From Paenibacillus kobensis NBRC 15729 (GTDB taxonomy: Bacteria; Bacillota; Bacilli; Paenibacillales; Paenibacillaceae), in assembly GCF_004000825.1 (NCBI RefSeq), contig NZ_BILZ01000040.1, forward strand, positions 1-56,924: 56,924 bases of DNA, given 5' to 3'. The position numbers and the translations under genes were made by a program. The notes beneath the pieces were generated by a model, which had not been told where the DNA came from, made no database searches, and was given only the letters and a program-made list of their open reading frames with translations. Positions 1 through 8,643 of the stretch are shown here, in pieces. How positions within the stretch are numbered: position 1 is the stretch's first letter; each line of letters starts with the position of its first letter.

Positions 1-40
1 CCCAACCCAACCCAACCCAACCCAACCCAACCCAACCCAA
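1..40. repeat. (CCCAA)8 pentanucleotide tandem repeat
   Basis: Eight perfect CCCAA units begin at the first base, so the array is cut by the window edge and its true length is unknown. On the minus strand it reads TTGGG repeated, with eight GGG runs and two-base loops, which could fold as a G-quadruplex. It lies 13 bp past the stop codon of the minus-strand acetyltransferase gene. No other function is visible. Confidence 0.9.
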
Positions 41-53
41 GCCTTCCCCTGAG

Positions 54-503
54 TCAGTTCCCTTTGATCTGCATCCACTTCTCTGCGTCATGCAACGGCT
101 GGAAGCCGAACTGCTCGTATAGTCCGTGTGCGTCCTTCGTGACCAGTGCAAACCGCCGCAGTCCTTGCAAATCCGGATGACTCATCATGAACCGCATCAA
201 CTTTTTCGACAGCCCGCGCCCCCGGTACGGTTCTACAATAAACACGTCGGTTAAATAAGCGAAGGTGGCGCAGTCTGAGATGACGCGGGCGAAGCCGGCA
301 AGACGATTGTCCGCGTCTGCGTCATAAGCGGCAACGACGACGGCGGAATGCGCAACGGCGCGCTCGAACGCTTCGTACGTCAGGCTCTTGGCCCAGTACA
401 TATTCTCGTGCAAATACCGGTACACATATGGAACATCGAGCAAGCTGCGGTCCGTCGACAGCCGGATAGGGTCTAATTCTTGGTTATCGTACAAGCTGCT
501 CAC
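54..503 (-). CDS. GNAT family N-acetyltransferase
   Basis: Predicted cytosolic acetyl-CoA-dependent N-acetyltransferase; the substrate cannot be read from the sequence. The protein has the GNAT core: a strand reading AYLTDVFIVEPYRGRGLSKK, which contains the acetyl-CoA binding motif (R/Q)xxGxG/A as YRGRGLS, then a C-terminal LYEQFGFQP segment typical of the last GNAT strand-helix-strand. I chose the GTG start at 503 because AGGACG lies just upstream and the resulting 149 residues fit the family. A longer frame runs to 569 but would overlap the upstream gene by more. It overlaps the end of the metallo-hydrolase gene by 20 bp in the same direction, so the two are probably translationally coupled. 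Family assignment is firm, the start less so. Confidence 0.85.
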   Translation of the reverse strand: MSSLYDNQELDPIRLSTDRSLLDVPYVYRYLHENMYWAKSLTYEAFERAVAHSAVVVAAYDADADNRLAGFARVISDCATFAYLTDVFIVEPYRGRGLSKKLMRFMMSHPDLQGLRRFALVTKDAHGLYEQFGFQPLHDAEKWMQIKGN

Positions 504-1236
504 CGTCCTGCGGCAGAGCCACTTGCCCCAATAACTCTGCTGCTTGCAGATTGTCGCGCAGGATGTCACGCGTTATATGGCAGTGGTTAATGGCATCCAT
601 GTGCACGGCGACGATCTCCGTATTTGGCGCGTAGCGGCAGATAGCGGCGACATCGTCCGCATCCATCGTGATCGGGTCACCGGTCAAGAAGCGCGCTCCG
701 CCGGCATTCACGATGGCGATATCCGGGTTAAAGGTATCGAGAGCTTGCCGCACGTCATCACACCAGACCGTATCCCCGGCAATATACAACACAGGCTCAC
801 CTGGCGCTTGAAAAATAAATCCGGAAACGTTGCCCATCATCTGTCCGATCTCGCCTGTGCCGTGCTGGCCCGTTGTTCTCGTCAATGTGATGCCTTGAAT
901 GGTAACACTTGTGTTTACTTCCGTGACTTGCGTGAAGCCGTCCTTGGCGATCGTCTCTTGATCGCCGGGCTGACAATACAAAGGAAGCGTCTTCGACAGC
1001 GTCCCGGCTGCTGCGCGGTCCCAGTGGTCAGCGTGCAAATGAGTTACAATGACGGCGTCGGGCGCAAGCCAAGGGTCGAGCGGACCCGGCATCGGAACGA
1101 GCGGATTACGGACCGGATTCGCGGTATTGACGATCGGCGGGTTCGCACCTGCCTCGCTGAACATCGGATCGACTAGAAAGCTAACGCCGGCATATTCCAC
1201 CCATAGCGTGGCATGGCGAACGAGTTGTATTTTCAT
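484..1236 (-). CDS. MBL-fold metal-dependent hydrolase (UlaG-like)
   Basis: A 250-residue metallo-beta-lactamase-fold hydrolase of the COG2220 (UlaG-like) type, probably cytosolic. The metal-binding motif HxHxDH appears as THLHADHWD near residue 67, followed by later conserved histidines in GQHGTG and the AGDT motif (YIAGDTVW) that supplies another metal ligand. The start ATG at 1236 has a textbook AGGAGG nine bases upstream. It is the first gene of a two-gene minus-strand unit with the acetyltransferase. Substrate is unknown: members include lactonases and phosphodiesterases. The Lrp-type regulator starting 140 bp away on the other strand may be divergently expressed with it, but no operator is evident. 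Confidence 0.9.
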   Translation of the reverse strand: MKIQLVRHATLWVEYAGVSFLVDPMFSEAGANPPIVNTANPVRNPLVPMPGPLDPWLAPDAVIVTHLHADHWDRAAAGTLSKTLPLYCQPGDQETIAKDGFTQVTEVNTSVTIQGITLTRTTGQHGTGEIGQMMGNVSGFIFQAPGEPVLYIAGDTVWCDDVRQALDTFNPDIAIVNAGGARFLTGDPITMDADDVAAICRYAPNTEIVAVHMDAINHCHITRDILRDNLQAAELLGQVALPQDGEQLVR

Positions 1237-1376
1237 CCTTTACGGCCTCCTGTATCTTAAGGGATTGGATTGTTCTGCTATAATATGGATGGTATCATAG
1301 ACGGCCCGGTACGCCTACGAGCAGGCGAATGAATAACGGGGAATTAACTTTCACGGTGAAAGGAAACGGCATAGCC

Positions 1377-1805
1377 ATGATAAATCAATCGATTGATGAA
1401 GTGGATTTGCGAATATTGGAATGTCTGCTGGAGGATGCCCAGCGCTCACATAAGGAGATCGGGCAACTCGTTCATCTGACGGGACAAGCGGTTGGTGCCC
1501 GCGTTCGCAAGCTGCAGGATGCGGGTGTCATCGAAGGCTATACGCTTCGTTGGAACCCGGATAAGATCGGCTTAACGGTGCATGCTTTTCTTATTATCTT
1601 TATGAAGTCGAATACGGCGCATCAGTCGTTCATCGCGTTCGCTAAGTCGCGGGAGGAAGTAGCTGAGGTGCACCGCGTGAGCGGGGAAGGCTGCTATTGG
1701 ATGCGGGTTCGGCTGCGCAGCGGAGCAGAGCTCAACGCTTTCTTGGAACAATTGCTTCAGCACGCCAACTATCGTCTGAGCTTATCCATCGAGACGATCA
1801 AATAG
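1377..1805 (+). CDS. Lrp/AsnC family transcriptional regulator
   Basis: A DNA-binding regulator of about 142 residues. The N-terminal helix-turn-helix is recognisable from IDEVDLRILECLLEDAQRSH and GQAVGARVRKLQDAGVIEGY; the rest matches the RAM/AsnC ligand-binding domain in length and strand pattern (VHRVSGEGCYWMRVRL). The frame is open from 1329, but starting at the ATG at 1377 places the DNA-binding helices at the usual distance from the N-terminus, with AAAGGA about 12 bases upstream. It reads away from the divergent metallo-hydrolase/GNAT unit and is a candidate regulator of it; that link is inferred only from position. An intrinsic terminator follows. Confidence 0.88.
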   Translation: MINQSIDEVDLRILECLLEDAQRSHKEIGQLVHLTGQAVGARVRKLQDAGVIEGYTLRWNPDKIGLTVHAFLIIFMKSNTAHQSFIAFAKSREEVAEVHRVSGEGCYWMRVRLRSGAELNAFLEQLLQHANYRLSLSIETIK

Positions 1806-1854
1806 AACGCTGTGAACGCATGGAATGGAATCGTATAGTCGCATATGTTTGTAG

Positions 1855-1892
1855 TGCCGGGATCTCTGCTGCGGAGATCTCGGCATTTTTTT
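1855..1892 (+). terminator. Intrinsic terminator after Lrp-type regulator
   Basis: A 12-bp stem (TGCCGGGATCTC paired with GAGATCTCGGCA, one G-U) with a 7-base loop is followed directly by seven T residues. The rest of 1893-2109 shows no gene; it holds the leader of the next gene. Confidence 0.9.
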
Positions 1893-2109
1893 GTATATTT
1901 GCATTTCCGCCGCCTTGTCCATGTCAGCTTCAATCGCTTTCATTCATGAAATCAAAACGTAACATTCGAAGACGGGAGCTTCATGTTCTATTTTATAACC
2001 TCAGAAATAGTAGTAATCAAATAGAGCTTCGATACTTGAGCGGACAGCCGGCGATGTGTCGATGAGGAAAGGTTGTTCATCGAATCCGATTGCTACGGGA
2101 GTGGAGACC

Positions 2110-3948
2110 ATGAAGGATTATCAAGCGATCAAATGGCGCAGATGGTTTATTAGGCTTGCAGTAATCGCAGTCCTCTTCTTGCTCATGTGGTCCGGGGCGC
2201 CGAGAACATGGGAAGTCGCTTACAGTCTTCTTGGTCTTGCCTTGAATCTCGTATTCGCCATGCTGTTCATGATCGTCCAGTTCGTCGCGCTGTTCTGGTT
2301 TCTGGCGCGGGGGCGAACGTATTGGGTCTTGCCGGGCGAGACCGGCTCTACATGGGACGACTATCGCGGCAATCCCGAAATCGTCGAGAACGCGAAGCGA
2401 ATCGTGACGCTGCTTCGAGGCGTGAAATCGTTCAAAGCGATGGGAGGGGAAGCGGTTCGAGGGCTTCTGCTGTGCGGTCCGCCGGGTACAGGCAAATCGT
2501 ATCTGGCCCAAGTTATCGCCAACGAGGCACAGGTTCCGTTCGCTTACGCCTCGGCACCGAGCTTTCAGAACATGTTTTTTGGCGTCGGCAACTTGAAGGT
2601 CATGAACCTGTACAAGAAGGCCCGCAAGCTTGCGCGAATATACGGCGCCTGCATTATCTTCATCGACGAGATTGATGCGATCGGCATGAAGCGGCAGGGC
2701 GGCGGAGCGGGCGGCATGATGGGGATGATGGGAATGGGCGGCGGATCAGGTCTGCTGAATGAGCTGCTGCTGCAGATGGACCCGCCGAACCTCGACAATA
2801 CGAAAATCGCCAAGCTGCTGCGCTCGATCGGATTGCGGCGCAAGAAGGCGGAGCGCCCGGCTGTGTTAACGATCGGCGCGACGAACCTGCCGGATGTGCT
2901 CGACGATGCGCTGCTTCGCCCGGGACGGTTCGACCGGAAGCTGTGGGTCGACAGCCCGGATTTCGACGGCCGCGTCGACGTGTTCAAATATTACTTGAAG
3001 AAGGTGCGGCGCGGCGTATCGCTGACGCCGGAGCGGGCGGCGCTCGATACGGTCGGCTACAGCCCGGCTCAGATCAAGCATATCGTCAACGAGTCGGTCG
3101 TTATCGCGCATCAGCGCGGCGGTAAAGTGACGGGCTATGCGGATTTCCGGGTCGCGATGGAGACGTACGAATGGGGCTTGAAGCAGCCGCTCCGCTCGAT
3201 GAGCGAGGACGAGAAGCGGAACGTGGCGTATCACGAGGCCGGCCATGCCGTAGCGCAATATTTGCTCAAGCCGCATGAGCGGGTATGGAAAGTGACGATT
3301 ATCCGGCGCGGCGGGGCGCTCGGCCTCGCGGCAACGAAGCCGATGAGCGAACGTTATAACCGCAGCGACAGCGAGATTCTCGCGGCGATTCAGGTGTGCT
3401 TGGCGGCACGGGCGGCGGAGGAAACGTTCCTCGGCAAGAAGCTGAACGGGGTCACTTCCGATCTTCGGCAGGCGACGGAGCTGGCAGGCGCTTATCTGGG
3501 CATCGTCGGCATGGGCGACGAACTGTTCAGCTGGTTGGCGTTAGGGTCTAGAGTCGAAGGGCTCCGGGCGCTCCGCCCCAAAATTAATGAGCTGTTGAAC
3601 GACCAGATGAACCAAGTGAAGAAGCTGCTGGAATCGCATTCGGAATTTGTTCATTTGATCGCGACGGAGCTGCTGAAGCAGGGGGACCTGACGGGCGAAG
3701 AGATTGAACAGCTCTTTATCGGGGTGTACGGACACGCGCGGCCGGAGCCGCCGACCGTCAAGTCTTTCGCTCAGTTCGAGAAGCCGGAACGCGGCGTTCG
3801 GCCGACTGCAGCGGATGAGGAGCAGGCGGATACGGAGGAACAGAAGCAGGACGAACGTAAGGATGAAGAAGAGGCGGAGGGAGAAGACGGAGAGGGGGGA
3901 GGGGACGATGATGGCCGCCCGGAATCGGACCGCTACTGGCGCAGGTAA
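2110..3948 (+). CDS. FtsH-like membrane AAA+ zinc metalloprotease
   Basis: Predicted membrane-anchored ATP-dependent protease (peptidase M41 family). Two hydrophobic segments lie at about residues 12-30 and 40-67. The AAA+ module has Walker A GPPGTGKS (123-130), the pore-loop motif MFFGVGN (155-161), Walker B IIFIDEID (182-189) and the second region of homology with RPGRFDR (270-276). The protease module has HEAGH at 375-379 and a likely third zinc ligand D451 in SDLRQAT. Length is 612 residues. Odd features are a glycine/methionine-rich loop at 197-214, a longer than usual insert before the sensor strand, and a highly acidic C-terminal tail. The short periplasmic segment of classical FtsH is largely missing. 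ATG 2110 was preferred to 2056 because of GGAGTGGAG upstream. It is likely a divergent paralogue, not the housekeeping FtsH. Confidence 0.9.
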   Translation: MKDYQAIKWRRWFIRLAVIAVLFLLMWSGAPRTWEVAYSLLGLALNLVFAMLFMIVQFVALFWFLARGRTYWVLPGETGSTWDDYRGNPEIVENAKRIVTLLRGVKSFKAMGGEAVRGLLLCGPPGTGKSYLAQVIANEAQVPFAYASAPSFQNMFFGVGNLKVMNLYKKARKLARIYGACIIFIDEIDAIGMKRQGGGAGGMMGMMGMGGGSGLLNELLLQMDPPNLDNTKIAKLLRSIGLRRKKAERPAVLTIGATNLPDVLDDALLRPGRFDRKLWVDSPDFDGRVDVFKYYLKKVRRGVSLTPERAALDTVGYSPAQIKHIVNESVVIAHQRGGKVTGYADFRVAMETYEWGLKQPLRSMSEDEKRNVAYHEAGHAVAQYLLKPHERVWKVTIIRRGGALGLAATKPMSERYNRSDSEILAAIQVCLAARAAEETFLGKKLNGVTSDLRQATELAGAYLGIVGMGDELFSWLALGSRVEGLRALRPKINELLNDQMNQVKKLLESHSEFVHLIATELLKQGDLTGEEIEQLFIGVYGHARPEPPTVKSFAQFEKPERGVRPTAADEEQADTEEQKQDERKDEEEAEGEDGEGGGDDDGRPESDRYWRR

Positions 3949-4032
3949 GCGGTTCGTATTCCCGTACCCCATAGTAGATGCGGTAATGCACTTAAGTTAC
4001 ACCGTCAAGCTCGCTTTCGGCTGACAAAAAGC

Positions 4033-4076
4033 CACCCCGGTTGCAGGTTTCGAGCCTGCGGCCGGGGTGTTGTTTG
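4033..4076. terminator. Bidirectional terminator
   Basis: The stem CACCCCGG/CCGGGGTG continues inward as GCAGG/CCTGC around a short loop. A T-rich tract follows on the plus strand and an A tract precedes it, so it can serve both the protease gene and the convergent AraC-type gene. Confidence 0.85.
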
Positions 4077-4095
4077 TTCTGGGCGCGTGCATGCG

Positions 4096-4920
4096 TTAGG
4101 CCGGCGGAGGAATATCTCGCACGTATGCATCGGGAGATTTGCCGATCATCGCTTTGAATGTCTTAATAAAATGGGCCTGGTCGTAGAAGCCGAGCTGCTG
4201 GGACAAGGACGCCCAATCCAAGGCGCCTCCCTGTTCGAGCAACTCTGCTGCTTCTTGCATCCGGTATCGCTGGATGACCCACTTCGGGCTGACGCCGACA
4301 TAGCGGGAGAACAGCCGCTGCAGCGCCCGGACGCTCATGCCGGATTGCTCGGCCATTTCTTCGACGCGCGTCATCTCCCGGTTGTTAATCGCTAGCTGGA
4401 TAATACGGCCCGTTAATTCCGCGTTGTCATCCGGCTCAGGAAGCCGCTCCAGCAGAAATCGTTCGCCAAGCCTCGCCATTTGTTCCCCGCTATCCTGCTG
4501 CCATATTTGCTCTTGCAGGGTCTGAATGACAGGGCCGAAAAGATCGCTTGCTTCGCATATCCGTCCCGTTAGAAGCGACACGGGCTGCTGCCAGAACGGA
4601 TAGAAGCCGCCGGGACGGAACTTGATGCCGAGCACCATGCCTTCGTTCTGGATGACTCGCGTATAAGTGGTTCGAGGAACACCGTATACCCCGGTGAAGA
4701 AGGAGCCGCCCTCTTGCTCGAAGGACAAGTTGACACTCGGGAACGATAGAATCGTCTGGCGGAACGGAGGTTGGCCGGTGAGGTCGTAGCGGACCGTCCA
4801 GAAATGCTCGATATAAGGCGCTAAGCCGGCAGACGGCTCATAGCGGTTCAGCTCGAACTTGCTTTTGCTGGCAGCAGCTTTCAATATGCCCTTATCGGAA
4901 GAGTGGTCTTTGAGCTCCAA
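4096..4920 (-). CDS. AraC family transcriptional regulator
   Basis: A regulator of about 274 residues. The N-terminal part (around YEPSAGLAPYIEHFWTVRYD, then FRPGGFYPF) resembles the DUF6597-type sensing domain found with AraC proteins. The C-terminal 100 residues carry two helix-turn-helix motifs, with SVRALQRLFSRYVGVSPKW and the second-helix signature LGFYDQAHFIKTFKAMIGKSP. The TTG at 4920 is the likely start because GGAGG sits 9 bases upstream; the open frame extends to 5043 without a comparable site. It is divergent from the SRPBCC gene at 5070, a pairing often seen where the regulator controls its neighbour, but no operator could be defined here. Confidence 0.88.
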   Translation of the reverse strand: MELKDHSSDKGILKAAASKSKFELNRYEPSAGLAPYIEHFWTVRYDLTGQPPFRQTILSFPSVNLSFEQEGGSFFTGVYGVPRTTYTRVIQNEGMVLGIKFRPGGFYPFWQQPVSLLTGRICEASDLFGPVIQTLQEQIWQQDSGEQMARLGERFLLERLPEPDDNAELTGRIIQLAINNREMTRVEEMAEQSGMSVRALQRLFSRYVGVSPKWVIQRYRMQEAAELLEQGGALDWASLSQQLGFYDQAHFIKTFKAMIGKSPDAYVRDIPPPA

Positions 4921-5069
4921 GCAGCAATTCCTCCAATCTTTTGAGCCGGAGCGTAGAGTTGGATGTCGCGTTTTTACAATACTTGCTATTCCGGCGTCTG
5001 TATAGTTGAATCTACCAGCAACAATGCTGTTCACGCAATGCATTTATGAACGATGGGGAGGATTCATGA

Positions 5070-5522
5070 ATGGAAGAGCTTAAATACGAGATTTATGTCC
5101 ATGCAACACCGGAGCAAATATGGAGTGTGTATTTGTCGGAAGAAGGAACGAAAGCGGTCTTCTTCGGCAGTGTTCTGCAATCGACGTTCGAGACGGGCTC
5201 GCCATACCGGTACATAGGACCGGGTAATGACGGCGATGAGACGGTGCATGTCTACGGCACAGTGCTTGCATTCGAGCCGCACCGTGTCATGAGTTTCTCA
5301 GAGCATCCGGGCCCGTCGTATAGAGACAATCATGCGGAGCTGGAGACAAGAATCTCGCTTACGTTGGAGCCCGTGGGCAATTGCACGAAGTTGACGCTGG
5401 TGAACGATCAATGGCCGGACAATCATCCTTCATACGAGAGCACGAAGAATAGCTGGCCAATGATCTTAAGCAGTCTGAAAACCTATGTGGAGACGGGCAA
5501 GGCGCTCGATTTCGGATATTAA
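5070..5522 (+). CDS. SRPBCC / AHSA1-like domain protein
   Basis: A 150-residue single-domain protein of the START/Bet v1 fold (activator of Hsp90 ATPase-like, COG3832). Typical features are the opening EIYVHATPEQIWSVYLSEEG, the central YRYIGPGND and GTVLAFEPHRVMSFS, and the closing helix NSWPMILSSLKTYVETG. Members bind hydrophobic ligands; no specific function can be assigned. GGGGAGG lies 9-15 bases upstream of the ATG. It stands alone, divergent from the AraC-type gene and closed by a strong terminator. Confidence 0.88.
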   Translation: MEELKYEIYVHATPEQIWSVYLSEEGTKAVFFGSVLQSTFETGSPYRYIGPGNDGDETVHVYGTVLAFEPHRVMSFSEHPGPSYRDNHAELETRISLTLEPVGNCTKLTLVNDQWPDNHPSYESTKNSWPMILSSLKTYVETGKALDFGY

Positions 5523-5534
5523 CGGTAAGTGAAC

Positions 5535-5583
5535 ATGCCTTAAGCAGAGCGCGGCTGTCAGCGTTTTGCTTAAGGCATTTTTT
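5535..5583 (+). terminator. Intrinsic terminator after SRPBCC gene
   Basis: A perfect 12-bp stem, ATGCCTTAAGCA with TGCTTAAGGCAT, followed by six T residues. Confidence 0.9.
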
Positions 5584-5625
5584 GCATAAATTCACACAAG
5601 TCTCTGCTGACGCATCGAACCCCGG

Positions 5626-5826
5626 ATTAAGCGGCCTCCAAGGTCGCTTAATTCCGCATATTGCGGCGTTTGAGCCAAATAAGAGACGGCGTAAGGTACT
5701 TAGATGCCCCCGCATGCCCCGTCAACGCACAATTTCCCAATTAAACGACCTCCAAGATCTCTTAAATCCGTCAGGAATCGTCGAACGAGCCCAATAAGAG
5801 ACGACAAAAGGCACTTAAATGCGCCA
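5626..5826. repeat. Two-copy imperfect direct repeat, about 85 bp units
   Basis: The segment from about 5626 to 5711 recurs from about 5740 to 5826 (offset 114 bp). Shared blocks include CCTCCAAG, CTTAA, TCCG, GAGCC, ATAAGAGACG and AGG-ACTTA-ATGC. The first unit starts with a near-palindrome (TTAAGCGGCCT ... AAGGTCGCTTAA). The stretch has no open frame of note and lies between a terminator and the kinase promoter. It looks like a dispersed intergenic repeat family, present here twice. Confidence 0.75.
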
Positions 5827-5906
5827 AACACCCATCTTGCAAATACCGCCCGACTGCCCCGCCCGCGCACGGCGGGGGTGTTATGATGTAAAAAATTGCA
5901 GAAATT

Positions 5907-5936
5907 TTGTGATTGGCATCCCAATTTGTGTATAGT
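5907..5936 (+). promoter_or_regulatory. Candidate sigma-A promoter for the kinase/regulator operon
   Basis: TTGTGA (5907-5912) and TATAGT (5931-5936) are separated by 18 bp, 44 bp ahead of the GTG start at 5980. The match is moderate and unsupported by other evidence. Confidence 0.4.
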
Positions 5937-5979
5937 AGTTGCTAAAAAGATAGGGATATCGGGGAGGCGTCCATAAGAC

Positions 5980-7746
5980 GTGAGCAGACTTCGTACCATG
6001 AATACGCTTCGCAATCAAATTTTTCTCGGATTTATGTTCGTTATGGCTATCGTATTGGCATCCGTCGGCTATTTTACTTATGACCAAGTATCAGTGCTGC
6101 TGCGCAACAACGCAGAACGGCATATTGAGCAGACGGCCGTTCAGGCGTCCGGCAAGCTGGATGTGCTCGTCCGGCAGATCGAGACGTTCACCGCGCAGGT
6201 GGCGACAAGTGAGACCGTACAGCAGCTTCTCGCACAGGAAGCCTCGGGCCGTGAAATAACGTTCGAGCAGCGGCAGTTGATTCAGCGGGAAGCCCGCAAG
6301 CAGGAGGCGTATACAACAGGCGTCCGTTCGCTGGAGCTGTACGCTCCCGACCTCCGCATGCTCTTGCCGCTGACAGATGTCAGTCTGAATAAACGGGTTC
6401 CGATGGAATGGATTCATCTCGCCGATGATGGCAAAGGCCAGCTCGTCTGGTTCGGAACGAGCCCCAGCTATCCGGATTCCGTCATCGCGCTGCGCCGTAT
6501 CCGGCTGGTAGACCAATCGTTCGCCGAAGCCGGGTATTTAATGGTACAGGTGGATAAACACTATTTCGAGCTTAACGATACACCCGCAGACAGCATGACC
6601 GGAAAGGCCGAACGGGAGCCGATGGGCTTGTTCGACAGCATGGGCAACATTATCGTGTCCGACTTTGCCAGCGTTGTCGATGTGAAGTCTCTGTTGGCTG
6701 ACAGCAGAGAAACCGTGTCGATGAACGGGGAAGATTATATCGCGGTACAACATCAGTCGGAGGCGACCGGCTGGCGCATTATGATTCTGACGCCGGAGAA
6801 GTACGCGACCGAAGGCATCTCGATATTGCGCACGGCGGTTATCGTCTCGGGCATCGTCGGCGGCGTGCTGTTTCTTATCCTAACGTTTATTTTGTCAACG
6901 ATGATTACCCGCCCGATTCTGAATCTGATTAAAGCGATGCGCTTCGCGAGATTCGGCAATTTGAAGACGATCCCTGTCGTATCCAGTACGCTGGAGCTCG
7001 ACGAGCTCCACAATACGTACAATCAGATGGTGGTATCCTTGAACGAGCTTATCGAAGTGGTCTATCAGAAGGAAATTGTCCAGAGCCGGACGGAGCTGAA
7101 GGCGCTGCAGGCGCAAATCAATCCGCACTTTCTGTTCAATACGCTCGAGGCGTTCTTCTGGGCGCTTGAAGATAAAGGGGAAGAGGAGCTCGCTCAGTTG
7201 GTCGTCGCCATGTCCGGGCTGTTCCGTTACGTCATTTCGCGGGCGGATGAGGATGAATGGGTTACGATTGCAGACGAGCTGGACCACGCGGAGCGTTATC
7301 TGAAAATAATGGACATGCGGATGATGGACCGGTTGGAATACCGGATTGAAGCCGAGGAGGAAAGCCGCCGCGTACCGATTCCGAAGCTGCTCATCCAGCC
7401 CATCATCGAGAACGCAATCAATCATGGCGTGGAGCAGAAGCTGGGCAAAGGCATGGTGACCGTGCGTGTTAGGCCGGCGGAACGCGCGGGCTATACCCGG
7501 ATCGAAGTGTCTGATAACGGACCGGGCATCGAGGAAGACAAGCTGCAGTCGCTGAAGGAGGCGATCGAGCAAGGGCGGAGTCATCCTTCTGCGAAAGGGA
7601 CCGGGGTCGGCATCGTCAATGTATCGAAACGGCTCACTCTTTATTATGAGGCGGATTCGGCTGGATTGGATATTCGCAGCGAGGTCAGACACGGCACGGC
7701 TGTCGCTTTCGAAATACCTAATGAGCATGGGGGACGAACGGTATGA
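5980..7746 (+). CDS. Two-component sensor histidine kinase, YesM type
   Basis: Membrane sensor kinase of 588 residues. A transmembrane segment at about 12-33 is followed by a large extracellular sensor region (to about 285), a second membrane segment (about 288-308), a HAMP linker, the His_kinase domain with phospho-accepting histidine H383 in AQINPHFLFNTLE, and a HATPase domain with NAINHG and DNGPGI. This architecture is that of YesM-like kinases, which in Bacillales usually govern carbohydrate uptake. The GTG at 5980 has GGGGAGGCG 10 bases upstream; an ATG at 5998 is an alternative. The stop overlaps the next start by 4 bp (ATGA), so kinase and regulator are co-translated. Confidence 0.93.
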   Translation: MSRLRTMNTLRNQIFLGFMFVMAIVLASVGYFTYDQVSVLLRNNAERHIEQTAVQASGKLDVLVRQIETFTAQVATSETVQQLLAQEASGREITFEQRQLIQREARKQEAYTTGVRSLELYAPDLRMLLPLTDVSLNKRVPMEWIHLADDGKGQLVWFGTSPSYPDSVIALRRIRLVDQSFAEAGYLMVQVDKHYFELNDTPADSMTGKAEREPMGLFDSMGNIIVSDFASVVDVKSLLADSRETVSMNGEDYIAVQHQSEATGWRIMILTPEKYATEGISILRTAVIVSGIVGGVLFLILTFILSTMITRPILNLIKAMRFARFGNLKTIPVVSSTLELDELHNTYNQMVVSLNELIEVVYQKEIVQSRTELKALQAQINPHFLFNTLEAFFWALEDKGEEELAQLVVAMSGLFRYVISRADEDEWVTIADELDHAERYLKIMDMRMMDRLEYRIEAEEESRRVPIPKLLIQPIIENAINHGVEQKLGKGMVTVRVRPAERAGYTRIEVSDNGPGIEEDKLQSLKEAIEQGRSHPSAKGTGVGIVNVSKRLTLYYEADSAGLDIRSEVRHGTAVAFEIPNEHGGRTV

Positions 7747-8531
7747 AGACAATATTGGTTGTCGATGACGAACCGAGAACAAGGGAAGGCGTCCGCAAGG
7801 TGCTGGAAGCATGGTCGGCTGGACGCCATCGGATCGAGACGGCGGCAAGCGGCGTAGAGGCGCTGAATTGGCTTGCCGAGCATGAAGTGAATTTGCTTAT
7901 TACGGATATCCGAATGCCAGAGATCGGAGGGCTGGATCTGGTTGAGAAGCTGCAGCAATTAGCTCATCCGCCGGTCGTCATTATCCTGTCCGGATACCCT
8001 GAATTTGACTATGCGCAAAGGGCTCTAAAGTTTGGCGTTATTGAATATTTGTTGAAACCGCTGGACAAAACTAAGCTGGTCCAATCGGTAGAACTCGCAT
8101 TGAAGCGGGAGGAAGACATTCAGCGGATTGAGCAGATGGAGAAGCTGGTGGACACGAAGCTGATGGAAACGGTAGGTCAGGACCGGAAATACGGCACCCA
8201 GGTACAAGAAGCAATTCAATACTTGGAGGAACATCTTCATGAGCCGATTACGATGCGTGACATAGCGGACTATTTGTTTATGAACGCCAGCTATTTCAGC
8301 GTCTTGTTCAAGGAGCAGACCGGACTGACATTCAGCGAATATTTGACGAGAAGGCGGGTGCAACGGGCGAAAGAAATGCTGGCGACGACAAGGCTTGCCG
8401 TTGGTGAAATTGCCGAGCAGGTAGGCTACCAGACAGCCAAATATTTCGTGAAGGTATTTCGTTCCCTAGAAGGTGTAAGCCCTGGTCAATATCGTAAGAA
8501 TGTAACGGACTCCGGCGAAACAATCCAATAA
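7743..8531 (+). CDS. AraC-type response regulator, YesN type
   Basis: A 262-residue response regulator. The receiver domain has the acidic pair in VVDDEP (residues 7-8), phospho-acceptor D55 in LLITDIRMPE, and the conserved lysine in LLKPLDK. The C-terminal AraC DNA-binding domain has both helix-turn-helix motifs, ending with QVGYQTAKYFVKVFRSLEGVSPGQYR. Family knowledge links YesM/YesN pairs to activation of adjacent sugar transporters; here the transporter starts 112 bp downstream on the same strand with a possible extended -10 (TGCTAAAAT, 8581-8589) between them. No terminator separates the two units. Confidence 0.94.
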   Translation: MKTILVVDDEPRTREGVRKVLEAWSAGRHRIETAASGVEALNWLAEHEVNLLITDIRMPEIGGLDLVEKLQQLAHPPVVIILSGYPEFDYAQRALKFGVIEYLLKPLDKTKLVQSVELALKREEDIQRIEQMEKLVDTKLMETVGQDRKYGTQVQEAIQYLEEHLHEPITMRDIADYLFMNASYFSVLFKEQTGLTFSEYLTRRRVQRAKEMLATTRLAVGEIAEQVGYQTAKYFVKVFRSLEGVSPGQYRKNVTDSGETIQ

Positions 8532-8643
8532 AAGTAGTATTTTTCCCAACTGCATTGCCCTTATATCGCTGTCATTGCGTTGCTAAAATGGGTGTTGCAG
8601 TCGAAAAAACAGAAACACTATTTTCAGAAAAGGGGTTGTAAAC

